From NCBI GenBank assembly GCA_024708885.1, contig JANJXT010000035.1:1-64000 (forward strand): DNA of 64,000 nucleotides. The letters run 5' to 3'. The notes under the pieces were generated by a model that saw only the letters and a program-made list of their open reading frames with translations, ran no database searches and had not been told where the DNA came from. This document shows positions 42,291-52,658 of this stretch, piece after piece. This DNA comes from Thiobacillus sp. Lineage in GTDB: Bacteria; Pseudomonadota; Gammaproteobacteria; Burkholderiales; Thiobacillaceae. Positions within the stretch are counted from its first letter, which is position 1, and each line of letters starts with the position of its first letter. Made by a program: the position numbers and the translations under genes.

Positions 42291-43764
42291 ACGCGGCAAT
42301 CAGAAGACCGGCCGCCAGCACGCCCCACACCGCCAGCACCGGTGCATTGCCCCAGCGCACGTAGGGGGTGCTGCCGGCGTAACCCTGGATCGAGCCCGTG
42401 AGGCTGCCGGCGGCAAACATGGGCAGGTGGGCGAGCATGCGCCCCTGCGCATCGATGATCGCGGTGACGCCGGTGTTGGTCGCGCGCAGCATCATGCGGC
42501 CGGTTTCCAGCGCGCGCATCTGCGACATCTGCGCGTGCTGCCACGGTGCGAGCGAATCGCCGAACCAGGCGAGGTTGCTGACGTTGATGAGCACGCTGGC
42601 CTCGGGGAGCTGACGGATGATCTCTTCGCCGAACGCGTCCTCGTAGCAGACATTGGCCGCCACCCGCTGACCGCCGACGGCGAGCGGGCGCTGATCGATG
42701 CCGCCGCGGGTAAAATCCGACAGCGGAATATGCAGCACGTCGAGAACCCAGCCCCACACGGCCCGCTGCGGAATGTATTCACCGAACGGGACCAGGTGCA
42801 CCTTGTGGTAGCGCTGGCTGGGCGCCGTGCCAAGACTCACCACGCTGTTGTAATAGGCGCCGTCGAGCGAGCCCGTGGGCATGCCGGCGAGCAGATCGCC
42901 ACCGCGATGGCGAGCGAGTTCGGCGAGCAGGGTGCGGTCGGCGCGCGGCAAGTCGGTTTCGAACAGCGGCAACGCGGTTTCCGGCAGCACCACCAGTTGT
43001 GCGGGCGATGCGGCCGCCATGCGGTAATACGCATCGAGCGTGGCACGGATGTTTTCCGGGCGCCATTTCATGTCCTGCGGCACGTTGCCCTGCAGCAGCG
43101 CAACCGAGGTCGGTGCGCCATCCGGCGTGGTCCAGGCGATGCCGCGCAGGGCCTGACCGCCCACGCCGATGGCGGCGATGCCGACCGTGGCCCATGCCAG
43201 CGCCGCGCGGCCGCGCACCGCGACGCCCCAGGCAGCGAGGCCCGCGGCGAGCGCAAGCAGGCTGGCTACGCCGTACACGCCGACGAGCGGCGCGTAGCCG
43301 GCGAGCGGGCTTCCCGGCACCTGGGAATAGCCGATCACCAGCCAGGGAAAGCCGCTGAAAATCCAGCCGCGCAGCCACTCGCTCGCGCTCCACAGCAGCG
43401 GCAACAACAGCAGTGCGCGCAGCCCAAAAGATCCCGGCCAGCGTGCTTGCACGGCACCCACCGTGGCCGGGAACAGGGCGAGGAAGGCGCAGAACAGCAG
43501 GGTTGCGAGCGCCGCCAGCCACGGCATCATGTCGCCGTAGACCGACAGGCTGACATAGATCCAGCTCACGCCGACGAGAAAAAACCCCAGGCCCCAGGCG
43601 AAACCGACGAGAAAGCCGGCGCGGCTGGATGCGGTGCGCAGCAACAGGGCGAAGAGCAGGGCGAGGCTCGCGGCGGCGAGCGGCCAGGCGCCCAGAGGGG
43701 CGAAGCCTGCGACGCCCAGCGCGCCGGCGGCAAGACTCGCCGCGAGCGTGCGCAGCGACGGCAT
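42277..43764 (-). CDS. lnt: Apolipoprotein N-acyltransferase
   Basis: Lnt adds the third acyl chain to lipoproteins in the inner membrane. The 495-residue chain has six N-terminal membrane helices and a periplasmic nitrilase-like domain with the triad Glu (VVLPETALPLF), Lys (YHKVHLVPFGEY) and Cys (NVCYEDAFGEE). The start ATG 43764 (MPSLRTLAASLAAGALGVAGF) is the first good one; the track frame continues far into pyrC' in antisense. It lies 35 bp after pyrC' on the same strand. Confidence 0.95.
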   Translation of the reverse strand: MPSLRTLAASLAAGALGVAGFAPLGAWPLAAASLALLFALLLRTASSRAGFLVGFAWGLGFFLVGVSWIYVSLSVYGDMMPWLAALATLLFCAFLALFPATVGAVQARWPGSFGLRALLLLPLLWSASEWLRGWIFSGFPWLVIGYSQVPGSPLAGYAPLVGVYGVASLLALAAGLAAWGVAVRGRAALAWATVGIAAIGVGGQALRGIAWTTPDGAPTSVALLQGNVPQDMKWRPENIRATLDAYYRMAAASPAQLVVLPETALPLFETDLPRADRTLLAELARHRGGDLLAGMPTGSLDGAYYNSVVSLGTAPSQRYHKVHLVPFGEYIPQRAVWGWVLDVLHIPLSDFTRGGIDQRPLAVGGQRVAANVCYEDAFGEEIIRQLPEASVLINVSNLAWFGDSLAPWQHAQMSQMRALETGRMMLRATNTGVTAIIDAQGRMLAHLPMFAAGSLTGSIQGYAGSTPYVRWGNAPVLAVWGVLAAGLLIAAFRRP

Positions 43765-43799
43765 GGAGCGGTGCCTCTCCCGCGCAGACTGCACGCGGA

Positions 43800-45080
43800 T
43801 CAGCGTGGCGCCTCGAAATCGATGTGGCCGTCGATCACGGTGTAGCGCACGCGGCCCTGCATCGGATGGCCAAGGAACGGCGTGTTGTCGCCCTGGCTCG
43901 CCAGAGCCTGCGGCGTGACCACCCATTCGGCGGCTTCGTCGAAGATGCAGATGTCGGCGCAGGCGCCGACCGACAGATGCCCGCCTGGCACACCGAGAAC
44001 CTGGGCGGGCTTCCAGGTGACGAGGTCGAGCGCCTGCAGCAGGGGCACGCCCATTTCGCGCGCCCATTTCAGGGTGAGCGGCAGCAGCAGTTCGACGCCC
44101 GAGGCCCCTGCTTCGGATTCGCCGAAGGGCACTTGCTTGGCGTCCTCGTCGACCGGAGTATGGTCGGAACACAGCGCGTCGATCGAGCCGTCGCGCAAGG
44201 CCTCGCGGATGGCGTCGCGGTCGCGCAGGCTTCTGAGCGGCGGCACCAGATGCATGTGCGCGTCGAAACCGACCAGATCGTTTTCCGACAGGTGCACGTG
44301 CGTCGCCGCGACGTCGCAGGAGATCGCCAGCCCCTGTGCCTTGGCGGCGCGCACCATGGCGATGCCCTCGCGCGTCGACAGGCGGGCGAGGTGGATGCGC
44401 GCACCGGTTTCGCGCGCCAGCTGCAGGATGGTCGCCAGCGCCACCGTCTCGGCGAGTGCCGGAATGCCGGCCAGACCCAGGCGCGACGCCACCGCGCCAT
44501 CGTGCGCCACGCCTTCGCGGGCGAGCGCGACATCCTGCGGACGCAGCCACAGGCTGAAGCCGAAGGTGGCGGCGTATTCCATCGCGCGCAGCAGCACCAG
44601 GGTGTCGGTGAGCGGCGCGTCGGCCTGGGTGAAGGCACGGCAGCCGGCCTCGGTGAGTTCGGCCATTTCGGTCAGCGCGCGGCCTTCGAGTTTCTGCGTC
44701 AGTGCGCCGATCGGGTACACGCGCGGCCCCGGCAGGTTCTTGGCGCGGAATTTCAGCATCTCGACCAGCCCGGGTTCGTCCAGCGGCGGGTCGGTGTCGG
44801 GCGGGCAGGCGAGCGAGGTGATGCCGCCCGCCGCGGCAGCGAGCATTTCCGATTCCAGCGTGGCCCTGTATTCGTAGCCGGGTTCGCGCAGGCGTACCGA
44901 GAGGTCGACCAGTCCCGGGCAGACGACGAGGCCGCTGGCGTCGAGGGTGCGGTTGGCGTGGAAATCGGCCGGGGCCTGGCCGTTGCCGACGATCTTGCCG
45001 GCGGCGATGTAGAGATCGCCGATTTGGTCGCGTGCGTTCATCGGGTCGATGATGCGACCGTTCCTGATGTGGATCTTCAT
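43800..45080 (-). CDS. pyrC': Inactive dihydroorotase-like partner of aspartate transcarbamoylase
   Basis: A 426-residue amidohydrolase-fold protein that aligns with class I dihydroorotase. The zinc motif of the active enzyme, DxHxHLREPG, reads [11 protein letters not shown] here, so both metal histidines are lost. Later parts such as [19 protein letters not shown] are kept. In Pseudomonas and relatives such a pseudo-dihydroorotase is required to assemble the PyrB dodecamer. The ATG overlaps the end of pyrB by 4 bp, which fits a structural subunit. A true PyrC must exist elsewhere. Confidence 0.9.
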   Translation of the reverse strand: MKIHIRNGRIIDPMNARDQIGDLYIAAGKIVGNGQAPADFHANRTLDASGLVVCPGLVDLSVRLREPGYEYRATLESEMLAAAAGGITSLACPPDTDPPLDEPGLVEMLKFRAKNLPGPRVYPIGALTQKLEGRALTEMAELTEAGCRAFTQADAPLTDTLVLLRAMEYAATFGFSLWLRPQDVALAREGVAHDGAVASRLGLAGIPALAETVALATILQLARETGARIHLARLSTREGIAMVRAAKAQGLAISCDVAATHVHLSENDLVGFDAHMHLVPPLRSLRDRDAIREALRDGSIDALCSDHTPVDEDAKQVPFGESEAGASGVELLLPLTLKWAREMGVPLLQALDLVTWKPAQVLGVPGGHLSVGACADICIFDEAAEWVVTPQALASQGDNTPFLGHPMQGRVRYTVIDGHIDFEAPR

Positions 45081-46030
45081 GCCGATGGCCCCCCTGCGAG
45101 CATCGCCATCACCGCCATGCGCACCGCGATGCCGTAGGTGACCTGCGGCAGGATCACCGACTGCGGGCCGTCTGCGACTTCGGAGGCGATCTCCACGCCG
45201 CGGTTCATCGGGCCGGGGTGCATCACGATGGCACCGGGTCCCGCCAGCGCGAGCTTCTCCGGTGTCAAGCCGAAAAACTTGAAGTATTCCTGCGCGGACG
45301 GCAGCAGCGCGCCCTTCATGCGCTCGTTCTGCAGGCGCAGCATGATGACCACGTCGCAGCCGCGCAAGCCCGCTTCCATGTCGTGGAACACCTTCACGCC
45401 CATCTGTTCGACGCCGGTGGGGAGCAGCGTCTTCGGCCCGATCACGCGCACCTCGGGCACGCCGAGCGTGGTCAGCGCATGGATCTGCGAGCGCGCCACG
45501 CGCGAGTGCAGCACGTCGCCGACGATGGCCACCGTCAGGTTGTGGAACGCGCCCTTGTAGCGCCGGATGGTGAACATGTCCAGGAGGCCCTGCGTCGGGT
45601 GCGCATGGCGCCCGTCGCCGGCGTTGACCACCGAGATGTGGGGGGCGACGTGGCGCGCGATGAAGTGCGCGGCACCGGACTGCGCGTGGCGCACGATGAA
45701 CATGTCGGCGTGCATCGCGGCGAGATTGTCGACGGTGTCGAGGATGGCCTCGCCCTTGGTCTGGCTGGAGGTGGCGATGTTGAGGTTGACGACGTCGGCG
45801 GACAGGCGCTTGGCGGCGATCTCGAAAGTCGTGCGGGTGCGGGTCGAGGGTTCGAAGAACAGGTTGAAGATCGACTTGCCGCGCAGGAGCGGCACTTTCT
45901 TCACCTCGCGCGCGCCGACGTCCATGAAGGATTCGGCGGTGTCGAGGATCTGCGTGATGATGGCGCGCGGCAGACCGTCAAGCGTCAGCAGATGGCGCAG
46001 CCTGCCGTCTTCGGTGAGTTGGAGGTTCAT
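45077..46030 (-). CDS. pyrB: Aspartate carbamoyltransferase catalytic subunit
   Basis: PyrB makes carbamoyl-aspartate, the committed step of pyrimidine synthesis. The 317-residue chain has the carbamoyl-phosphate site [12 protein letters not shown], the loop [16 protein letters not shown] and the late [13 protein letters not shown]. No pyrI regulatory subunit is present; the partner is PyrC'. It overlaps pyrR and pyrC' by 4 bp on either side, giving a tightly coupled operon. Confidence 0.97.
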   Translation of the reverse strand: MNLQLTEDGRLRHLLTLDGLPRAIITQILDTAESFMDVGAREVKKVPLLRGKSIFNLFFEPSTRTRTTFEIAAKRLSADVVNLNIATSSQTKGEAILDTVDNLAAMHADMFIVRHAQSGAAHFIARHVAPHISVVNAGDGRHAHPTQGLLDMFTIRRYKGAFHNLTVAIVGDVLHSRVARSQIHALTTLGVPEVRVIGPKTLLPTGVEQMGVKVFHDMEAGLRGCDVVIMLRLQNERMKGALLPSAQEYFKFFGLTPEKLALAGPGAIVMHPGPMNRGVEIASEVADGPQSVILPQVTYGIAVRMAVMAMLAGGPSA

Positions 46031-46521
46031 GCGATGGAGAGCGTGAGGTGGCCGTCGTCGAGGCGCGACAGGTTGACGTTCTGGTGTTCGGGGATGTCGA
46101 CGGTGAGGCCGACGAAATCGGGGCGGATCGGCAGCTCGCGGCCACCGCGGTCGACCAGCACCGCGAGGCGGATCGACGCCGGGCGGCCATAGTCGAACAG
46201 CTCGTTCATCGCCGCGCGCACCGTGCGGCCGCTATGCAGCACGTCGTCGACGAGGAGGATGGTGCCGCCCTCGAGCTCGAACGGCAGGCTCGACGGTTTG
46301 ACCTGCGGATGCAGGCCGATGCGCGAGAAGTCGTCGCGATAGAACGAGATGTCGAGCACGCCGAGCGGCTGCCTGCAGCCGAGCAGCGCATGCAGGCGCT
46401 CGGCGACCCACGCCCCGCCGGTGTGGATGCCGACGATGAACGTGTCAGGGGTGAGTGTCGGGGCGATGGCATCCGCCAGCCGGGCGATGAGGGTGTTGGC
46501 GTCAGGCAGTGAGGCGGGCAT
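46027..46521 (-). CDS. pyrR: Bifunctional PyrR: pyrimidine regulator / uracil phosphoribosyltransferase
   Basis: A 164-residue PRTase-fold protein. It contains the PRPP-binding motif [23 protein letters not shown], the start [17 protein letters not shown] and the C-terminal [17 protein letters not shown]. In Gram-positive bacteria PyrR regulates by binding mRNA; in proteobacteria its enzymatic or regulatory role is less clear. No PyrR-type attenuator was recognised upstream. The start ATG 46521 ([16 protein letters not shown]) overlaps ruvX by 20 bp. Confidence 0.93.
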   Translation of the reverse strand: MPASLPDANTLIARLADAIAPTLTPDTFIVGIHTGGAWVAERLHALLGCRQPLGVLDISFYRDDFSRIGLHPQVKPSSLPFELEGGTILLVDDVLHSGRTVRAAMNELFDYGRPASIRLAVLVDRGGRELPIRPDFVGLTVDIPEHQNVNLSRLDDGHLTLSIA

Positions 46522-46939
46522 CGAAAAATCCTTGCAGGATGAGTTGCGCGGCAACGGCGTCGGTGAGCGCCTGCCTTTTCTTGCCGTGGATGCCGCGCGC
46601 GCGCAGTTCGGATTCGGCTGCGGTGCTGGTATGGCGCTCGTCGACCAGGAAGACCGGCAGTCCGAAACGCGATTCTAATTTGTACGCGAAGTTTTTGGCC
46701 ACCCGCGTCATTTCGTGCTCGCTGCCGTCAGCGTGGGTGGGCAGCCCCAGCACCAGCAGCACCGGCTGCCATTCGGCGACGAGCCTGGCGATCGCGTCGA
46801 GCCGTGCGGCCGTCGACTCGGCCGCAACCACAGTGAGCGCGTGGGCGATGCCGAGCGCCAGTTCGCCGGACGCGACACCGGTGCGCTTCAAGCCAAGGTC
46901 GAAGGCCAGCACCGTGCCGTGAGTGTCGACAAAGCTCAA
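46502..46939 (-). CDS. ruvX: Putative pre-16S rRNA nuclease YqgF/RuvX
   Basis: A 145-residue RNase H-like protein that matures the 5' end of 16S rRNA. Family motifs are [14 protein letters not shown] at the start, [13 protein letters not shown] in the middle and [13 protein letters not shown] with the catalytic acidic residues. It overlaps yqgE by 4 bp and pyrR by 20 bp. The order yqgE-ruvX-pyrR-pyrB-pyrC' is common in betaproteobacteria and pseudomonads. Confidence 0.95.
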   Translation of the reverse strand: MSFVDTHGTVLAFDLGLKRTGVASGELALGIAHALTVVAAESTAARLDAIARLVAEWQPVLLVLGLPTHADGSEHEMTRVAKNFAYKLESRFGLPVFLVDERHTSTAAESELRARGIHGKKRQALTDAVAAQLILQGFFDARLTA

Positions 46940-47493
46940 GCGTGCCCGGCTTCTTCGGAAAGATTGGCGAAATCGATGCCCAAAAGCTTCATCGCCGCGG
47001 GCAGACGGGCTTCCGCCGGCAGGTCGAAAATGACCTGTGGGTCCGCCGCCACCGACAGCCAGGTGTTCTGCTTCATCTCCTCTTCGAGCTGGCCCGCCGA
47101 CCAGCCGGCGTAGCCCAGCGATACCATGAATTTCTCCGGCCCCTCGCCCTGGCTCACCGCCTCGAGCACGTCCTTTGACGTGGTGAGGCTGACCGCGTCG
47201 TTCACGGTGAGCGTCGAGCTGTAGGTGCGCGGTGGCGTATGCAGCACGAAGCCGCGCTCGGTCTGCACCGGGCCGCCAAAGTACACGGCCTGGCGGTGCA
47301 GGGGTTCGGGCAGCGACAGACCGAGCTGCTCGAACAGCGTCGACAGTTCCAGCTCGATCGGGCGGTTCACCACGACCCCCAGCGCCCCCTGCTCGCTGTG
47401 GTCGCAGATGTAGGTGAGGGTGCCATTGAAGTTCGGATCGACCATGCCGGGCATGGCGATCAGAAAGTGGTGGGTGAGGTTGACGGTATCCAT
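46936..47493 (-). CDS. YqgE/AlgH family protein
   Basis: A 185-residue cytosolic protein of unknown biochemical function. Family motifs are [38 protein letters not shown] and [16 protein letters not shown]. The start ATG 47493 is preferred; the 73 extra codons of the track ORF lie upstream and look non-coding. It heads the operon, so the operon promoter should lie in 47494-47700. Confidence 0.92.
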   Translation of the reverse strand: MDTVNLTHHFLIAMPGMVDPNFNGTLTYICDHSEQGALGVVVNRPIELELSTLFEQLGLSLPEPLHRQAVYFGGPVQTERGFVLHTPPRTYSSTLTVNDAVSLTTSKDVLEAVSQGEGPEKFMVSLGYAGWSAGQLEEEMKQNTWLSVAADPQVIFDLPAEARLPAAMKLLGIDFANLSEEAGHA

Positions 47494-47980
47494 GATTGCT
47501 TTTTCATTGTAATCCGCAGCGGCAAGGGCAGACAGGTCTTTCTCAACCCGGATTGTCCATTTCTCGGTGGAAGATTCGCGTGCACGGTGCAATGGACGGA
47601 CGAAACCCCGCCTCGTCCGGCCCGGGGTGATCCTGCTGCAACGGTACGCCCGATGGTGCGATGATCCGTATCGCGCCACAGGAGAGCGTGCGAGGCACGC
47701 TGCCATGGGCATGAGGAAGCGCTCACTTTCGGATGCTGCGGCAAGGTCAGGCCATCCTGTGTTTCCGGCTTGTCCACGTCTTGAGGCCGCACGGCGTTTC
47801 GTGCCACGCGATGGCCGAATGCAACGGCGCGGGCTTCAAGACAGCCGCCGTATCGCCGTAACTACACGTGCGGTGCGCGCCGGGTCGGGTGTGCAAATCG
47901 CCGATGTTGTGCCAAATTGAACGAGGGGGACGAGGTGCGTCGCGGGTGACGGCCTCCACGGGGCAATCAGGGTCTTGTCG
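47494..47980. other. 487-bp intergenic region between yqgE and the GGDEF-EAL gene
   Basis: Divergent region. The part next to yqgE (47494-47520) is AT-rich, with CTTTTTCATTGTAATC, and may hold the yqgE promoter. The 117-codon plus-strand ORF at 47567-47920 has arginine-rich composition and no family features, so I treat it as chance. A minus-strand TTGGCACAACATCGGC (about 47909-47924) has the GG-N10-GC spacing of a sigma-54 site but a poor -12 box. No riboswitch for cyclic di-GMP was recognised. Confidence 0.5.
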
Positions 47981-50095
47981 ATGCAAACGCCACACGCGAA
48001 CACACGCCGGATCGCCGGGACGCTGCTGCTGACGCTGAGCGTGCCCCTGCTGCTGTGGCAGGTGACCCCCGACAACCAGTTCACCATCACCCAGCCGCAA
48101 TTCCTGGTCGTCCACTCGCTGATGGAAATCTTCGCGGTGATCGTGGCGATGCTGGTTTTCTTCACCGGCCACGGCGCGGCGCAGGCGGAACGCTCCACCC
48201 GGGCGGTGGCGCTGGGAAGCGCCTTTCTCGCCGTCGGCGTGTTCGACATGCTGCATTTCCTGTCCTACATCGGCATGCCGGACGTGGTCAGTGAGAATTC
48301 GCCGCACAAGTCGATCGTGTTCTGGCTGCTCGGCCGTTTCGCGGCGGGGCTGGGCCTGCTGGTCTACGTGCTGCTTCCCGAACGCCCCCTGCGGCATTCG
48401 CCGTTGCAACGCCACGCCTGGCTCGGCGTGTTGCTCGTGGCCTGCGTGATCTCCTGGGCCTTGTTGAAGAGCCCCGAGCTTGCGCCCCGGATGTACGAGA
48501 CCGGGGTGGGGCTGACGCGGCTCAAGGTGGCGCTCGAATGGGGCGTGGTCGCGCTCTATCTGGGCGCCGCCGTACTGCTTGCCCTGCGGCGCAAGCAGAT
48601 CACGAATTGCGACTTCGACAGCCTGATGCTCGCCATCCTGCTGATGGCGGTGGGCGAGCTCTTCCTCGCCGTATACGTCCAGGTGACCAGCACCGCGAAC
48701 ATGCTGGGCCACGTCTACAAGGTGGCGGCCTACTATTTCCTTTACCGCGCCATCTACGCCGAAGCGGTGAGCCGGCCGTTCCGGCAGATGCGCCACATGC
48801 TCACCCATGACGATCTCACCGGGCTGCCCAACCGCACCGCATTCGGTGAACGCCTCAGGCAGTCGCTCGCGCGTGCGCGCGAGACGCAGCGCGCGGGTGC
48901 TGTGCTGCTGCTGGACCTCGATCACTTCCAGACCGTCAACGACACGCTGGGTCACGAGCAGGGCGATCTGCTGCTGGTCGCCGTCGCCGAGCGAATCCGG
49001 GCGACCCTGCCGGCGGATGCGTTCCTCGCCCGGTTCAGCGGTGACGAGTTCGTGATCCAGTTGGAAAATGCATCGGATGAGCGTGTGAAAGCGGTGGGGG
49101 AGAACCTGCTGCAGGCGCTGTCCCGCGAGTTCGACATCGGCAGCGACCGGCTCGGCATCAGTGTGAGCATTGGCATCGCCGTCTATCCGTCGGCTGACGA
49201 AACGGCCAGTGTCCTCATGCGCCATGCGGACCTCGCCCTGCACCGCGCCAAACAGACCGGACGCAACTGTCTGAGCGTGTTCAGCCGTGCGCTGGCGGAG
49301 GAAATGCAGCGCCGCGTCCTGCTCGAAGCGCGGCTCAAGCACGCACTCCAGCGGCGCGAACTGGTGCTGCACTACCAGCCCAGACACGAGATCGGCAGCG
49401 GCCGGCTGACGGGCTGGGAGGCGCTGCTGCGCTGGCAGTCGCCGGAGCTTGGCCACGTCAGCCCGGATGAATTCATCCCGCTGGCGGAGCGCAGCGGCCT
49501 GATCCTGCCGATCGGCGACTGGGTGCTGCGCGAAGCCTGCCGCCAGATGCGTGCGTGGCAGGACGCCGGACTGACACGTGGCACCATGGCGGTCAACCTG
49601 TCGGCGCGCCAGCTGCGCCAGATGGACCTCGCCGAAAAAGTCGCCATGGTCCTGCGCGATACCGGCCTTGCCCCCAGCGACCTCGAACTCGAGATCACCG
49701 AATCCTCCCTGATGGACAACCTCGCAAGCGCCGCCGCCGTGCTGCGCGAGCTGGAACGGCTCGGGCTGCGCATCGCCGTGGACGACTTCGGCACCGGCTA
49801 TTCGTCGCTGAGCTACCTGAAGACCTTCCCCATCCATTGCCTGAAGATCGACCGTTCGTTCATCCGCGACATTCCCGGCGACGAGGACGACGCCGCCATC
49901 GTGCGCACCATCATCGCGCTGGCGGAAAGCCTGGATCTGGACGTGGTTGCGGAGGGCGTGGAAACGGAGGCGCAGCTCGCCTACCTGCGCGCCAACCGCT
50001 GCGACCAGGCGCAGGGTTATCTGTTCAGCCGTCCGTTGCCGCCCGATGCGTGCCTTGGCCTCATGCGTGCCGAACAGCGCGCGGCGGTCGCGTAA
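47981..50095 (+). CDS. MASE3-like membrane GGDEF-EAL protein
   Basis: A 704-residue cyclic-di-GMP protein. The N-terminal ~260 residues form about seven membrane helices with MASE3-type residues (QFLVVHSLMEIFAVIVAMLV, FDMLHFLSYIGMPD). The GGDEF domain has LTHDDLTGLPNRTAFGE, but its active site reads RFSGDEF (one G replaced by S). The EAL domain (about 450-700) has all phosphodiesterase residues: WEALLRW, VNLSARQL, LEITESS, VDDFGTGYSS, LKIDRSFI and AEGVET. It is therefore probably a phosphodiesterase. ATG 47981 is preferred over TTG 47975. Confidence 0.92.
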   Translation: MQTPHANTRRIAGTLLLTLSVPLLLWQVTPDNQFTITQPQFLVVHSLMEIFAVIVAMLVFFTGHGAAQAERSTRAVALGSAFLAVGVFDMLHFLSYIGMPDVVSENSPHKSIVFWLLGRFAAGLGLLVYVLLPERPLRHSPLQRHAWLGVLLVACVISWALLKSPELAPRMYETGVGLTRLKVALEWGVVALYLGAAVLLALRRKQITNCDFDSLMLAILLMAVGELFLAVYVQVTSTANMLGHVYKVAAYYFLYRAIYAEAVSRPFRQMRHMLTHDDLTGLPNRTAFGERLRQSLARARETQRAGAVLLLDLDHFQTVNDTLGHEQGDLLLVAVAERIRATLPADAFLARFSGDEFVIQLENASDERVKAVGENLLQALSREFDIGSDRLGISVSIGIAVYPSADETASVLMRHADLALHRAKQTGRNCLSVFSRALAEEMQRRVLLEARLKHALQRRELVLHYQPRHEIGSGRLTGWEALLRWQSPELGHVSPDEFIPLAERSGLILPIGDWVLREACRQMRAWQDAGLTRGTMAVNLSARQLRQMDLAEKVAMVLRDTGLAPSDLELEITESSLMDNLASAAAVLRELERLGLRIAVDDFGTGYSSLSYLKTFPIHCLKIDRSFIRDIPGDEDDAAIVRTIIALAESLDLDVVAEGVETEAQLAYLRANRCDQAQGYLFSRPLPPDACLGLMRAEQRAAVA

Positions 50096-50110
50096 GGCGG
50101 GGAGGAAACG

Positions 50111-50136
50111 AAAAAACCGGGCAGCGCCCGGTTTCT
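50111..50136. terminator. Bidirectional terminator between the GGDEF-EAL gene and fbp
   Basis: AAACCGGGC-AGC-GCCCGGTTT is a perfect 9-bp stem. A run of A on the left makes T6 for the minus-strand fbp transcript, and TTTCT follows on the plus strand. It lies 20 bp after the fbp stop in the minus direction. Confidence 0.87.
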
Positions 50137-50155
50137 CCAGTCCGCATCAAGGTGC

Positions 50156-51169
50156 TTACGCCGCTTTTTCGTGGTGGTAAGCGCTCACCGTGTCGACCTC
50201 GTTCTTCGAGCCGAGAATCACCGGCACGCGCTGGTGCAGGCCGTCCGGCGCGATGTCGAGGATGCGCTGATAGCCGGTGGTGGCCGCGCCGCCGGCCTGC
50301 TCGACGATGAAGGCCATCGGATTGGCCTCGTACAGCAGGCGCAGCTTGCCGGCCTTGGCGGGATCCTTGGTGTCGCGCGGATACATGAAGATGCCGCCGC
50401 GGGTGAGGATGCGGTGCACTTCGGCGACCATCGAGGCGACCCAGCGCATGTTGAAATCCTTGCCGCGCGGACCTTCCTTGCCGGCGAGGCACTCGTCGAC
50501 GTAACGCTGCACCGGCGCTTCCCAGAAACGCCGGTTCGACGCATTGATGGCGAATTCCCGCGTGTCGACGGGGATCGTCATGTTGGGGTGGGTGAGCACG
50601 AATTCGCCGACGTCGCGGTCGAGCGTGAAGCCATTCACGCCGTTGCCCAGGGTCAGCACCAGCATGGTCGAGGAGCCATAGATCGCGTAGCCCGCGCACA
50701 CTTGCGTCGTCCCCGGCTGCAGGAAATGCTCCGCCTGCGCCGGGCGGTTCGGCACGGGGGCCTTGAGGATGGAAAAGATGGTGCCGACCGAGATGTTGAC
50801 GTCGACGTTGGAGGAGCCGTCGAGCGGGTCGAACACCAGCAGGTACTTGCCGAGCGGATACTGCGTGGGAATGTCGTACACCGTGTCCATTTCCTCGGAG
50901 GCCATGCCGGCGAGGTGCCCTGCCCACGCGTTGGAGCGGATCATGATGTCGTTGGTGATGACGTCGAGCTTTTTCTGCGTCTCTCCCTGCACGTTCTCGG
51001 AATCGAGCGAACCCATCACGCCGAGCAGCGCACCCTTGTTCACGGCATTGGAAATGGCCTTGCAGGCGGTGACGACGTCGTTGAGCAGCGAGGTGAAGTC
51101 GCCGGTGGCGCCGGCGGCGCGACGCTGCTCCTCGATGATGAACTGGGTGAGGGTGGTGCCGGTGTGCAC
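50156..51169 (-). CDS. fbp: Fructose-1,6-bisphosphatase class I
   Basis: Removes the 1-phosphate of fructose 1,6-bisphosphate in gluconeogenesis and the Calvin cycle. The 337-residue chain has the metal site [19 protein letters not shown] with metal acids, and the C-terminal [12 protein letters not shown]. The start is GTG 51169 ([17 protein letters not shown]) with AAGGAG 9 bp upstream; the 16 earlier codons of the track are leader. AT-rich DNA with TATGAT upstream may be the -10 box. It lies 44 kb from cbbL and so is a separate Calvin-cycle locus. Confidence 0.95.
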   Translation of the reverse strand: MHTGTTLTQFIIEEQRRAAGATGDFTSLLNDVVTACKAISNAVNKGALLGVMGSLDSENVQGETQKKLDVITNDIMIRSNAWAGHLAGMASEEMDTVYDIPTQYPLGKYLLVFDPLDGSSNVDVNISVGTIFSILKAPVPNRPAQAEHFLQPGTTQVCAGYAIYGSSTMLVLTLGNGVNGFTLDRDVGEFVLTHPNMTIPVDTREFAINASNRRFWEAPVQRYVDECLAGKEGPRGKDFNMRWVASMVAEVHRILTRGGIFMYPRDTKDPAKAGKLRLLYEANPMAFIVEQAGGAATTGYQRILDIAPDGLHQRVPVILGSKNEVDTVSAYHHEKAA

Positions 51170-51281
51170 GGTGAAGCTCCTTTTTCCATGTCGATAAACA
51201 ATTTTTATATCATACACGAAAAAAGTTTGGATTCATGCTGCGGACGCAGCGGCGGGCCGCCGATCGCGGGCCGCGGCGCGA

Positions 51282-52652
51282 TCAGCCCGCGTTGCCCGCG
51301 CCGCGCTGTCGCAGCACGTCCAGCAGCCTGCCGTGGAGGCCGCCGAAGCTGCCGTTGCTCATCACCAGCACCTGGTCGCCTGCCTGCGCGTCGTCTGCCA
51401 GCTGCGCGATGAGGGCGTCGAGATCGTCGAATACGCTCGCCTTGTCACCGAGCGGGGCGAGCGCCGCGCGCGCATCCCAGCCCAGATCGGCGCCATGGCA
51501 ATAGACCCGGTCGGCCCCGGCGAGGCTGCCCGGCAGCTGCGCTTTCATCACGCCGAGCTTCATCGTGTTGGAGCGCGGCTCCAGCACGGCGAGAATGCGC
51601 GCCGCACCGACCTTGCGGCGCAGGCCCTCGATGGTCGTGGCGATCGCGGTGGGATGGTGGGCGAAGTCGTCGTACACGGTGATGCCGTGCACGCTGCCGC
51701 GCACTTCCATGCGTCGTTTCACGTTCTCGAAGCGCGCCAGGGCGTCGATCGCCGCCGCGGCGGGCACGCCGGCGTGACGCGCGGCGGCGATGGCAGCGAG
51801 GGCGTTCATGCGGTTGTGCTCGCCGAATGCCGTCCAGTTCACGCGCCCCTGCAAAACACCGCCCAGGCTGACGTCGAAGCTGCCGTCAGCGTCGGGGGGA
51901 CCGGCCTGCCAGCCCGCGGCACTGCCGAAACGCTCCACCGGTGTCCACGCACCGCGCGCCAGCACGCGATCGAGCTTGCCGTCCTGCGCGTTGGCGATGA
52001 TCAGGCCGTTGCCGGGCACGGTGCGCACCAGATGGTGGAACTGCGTTTCGATCGCCGCGAGATCGGGAAAGATGTCGGCGTGATCGTATTCGAGATTGTT
52101 GAGGATGGCGGTGCGCGGCCGGTAGTGGACGAACTTGGAGCGCTTGTCGAAGAACGCGGTGTCGTATTCGTCCGCTTCGATGACGAAGAACGGGCTGTCG
52201 GTCAACCGTGCCGACAGGCCGAAATTCTGCGGAATGCCGCCGATGAGAAAACCCGGCGCCAGCCCCGCGTCTTCGAGGATCCACGCCAGCATCGCGCTGG
52301 TGGTGGTCTTGCCGTGGGTGCCGGCGACCGCGAGCACCCATTTGTCCCGCAGCATGGTGTCGGCGAGCCATTGCGGCCCGGAGGTGTACGGCAGGCCGCG
52401 GTCGAGGATGGCCTCCATCAGCGGCTGCTTGCCGCGGGCGACGACGTTGCCGACCACGAAGATGTCGGCACCGATGTCGGCCTGGCGCGCGTCCCAGCCT
52501 TCGATGAGCTCGATGCCGAGCGCGCGCAGCTGGTCCGACATGGGCGGGTACACGTTGGCGTCGCAACCGGTGACGGAATGTCCCGCGGCGCGGGCAATGG
52601 CGGCAATGCCGCCCATGAAGGTGCCGCAGATGCCGAGAATGTGGAGGTGCAT
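51282..52652 (-). CDS. mpl: UDP-N-acetylmuramate:tripeptide ligase Mpl (murein recycling)
   Basis: Mpl joins recovered L-Ala-gamma-D-Glu-meso-DAP tripeptide to UDP-MurNAc in cell-wall recycling. The 456-residue Mur ligase has the N-terminal MHLHILGICGTFMGGIAAIARA, the ATP loop AVAGTHGKTTTSAML, NNLEYDHADIF and the late DDFAHHPTAIATTI. A 91-bp tandem array of CAGGGAT units lies directly upstream of its ATG, leaving no clear ribosome site. Confidence 0.95.
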   Translation of the reverse strand: MHLHILGICGTFMGGIAAIARAAGHSVTGCDANVYPPMSDQLRALGIELIEGWDARQADIGADIFVVGNVVARGKQPLMEAILDRGLPYTSGPQWLADTMLRDKWVLAVAGTHGKTTTSAMLAWILEDAGLAPGFLIGGIPQNFGLSARLTDSPFFVIEADEYDTAFFDKRSKFVHYRPRTAILNNLEYDHADIFPDLAAIETQFHHLVRTVPGNGLIIANAQDGKLDRVLARGAWTPVERFGSAAGWQAGPPDADGSFDVSLGGVLQGRVNWTAFGEHNRMNALAAIAAARHAGVPAAAAIDALARFENVKRRMEVRGSVHGITVYDDFAHHPTAIATTIEGLRRKVGAARILAVLEPRSNTMKLGVMKAQLPGSLAGADRVYCHGADLGWDARAALAPLGDKASVFDDLDALIAQLADDAQAGDQVLVMSNGSFGGLHGRLLDVLRQRGAGNAG

Positions 52653-52658
52653 GATTTT

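Noticed and set aside
47567-47920. 117-codon ORF upstream of the GGDEF-EAL gene
   Set aside because: Arginine-rich with no hydrophobic core or family motif, and no ribosome site; likely chance in high-GC DNA.
47909-47924. Minus-strand sigma-54-like element TTGGCACAACATCGGC
   Set aside because: The -12 half is poor and it lies more than 400 bp from yqgE, so chance is more likely.
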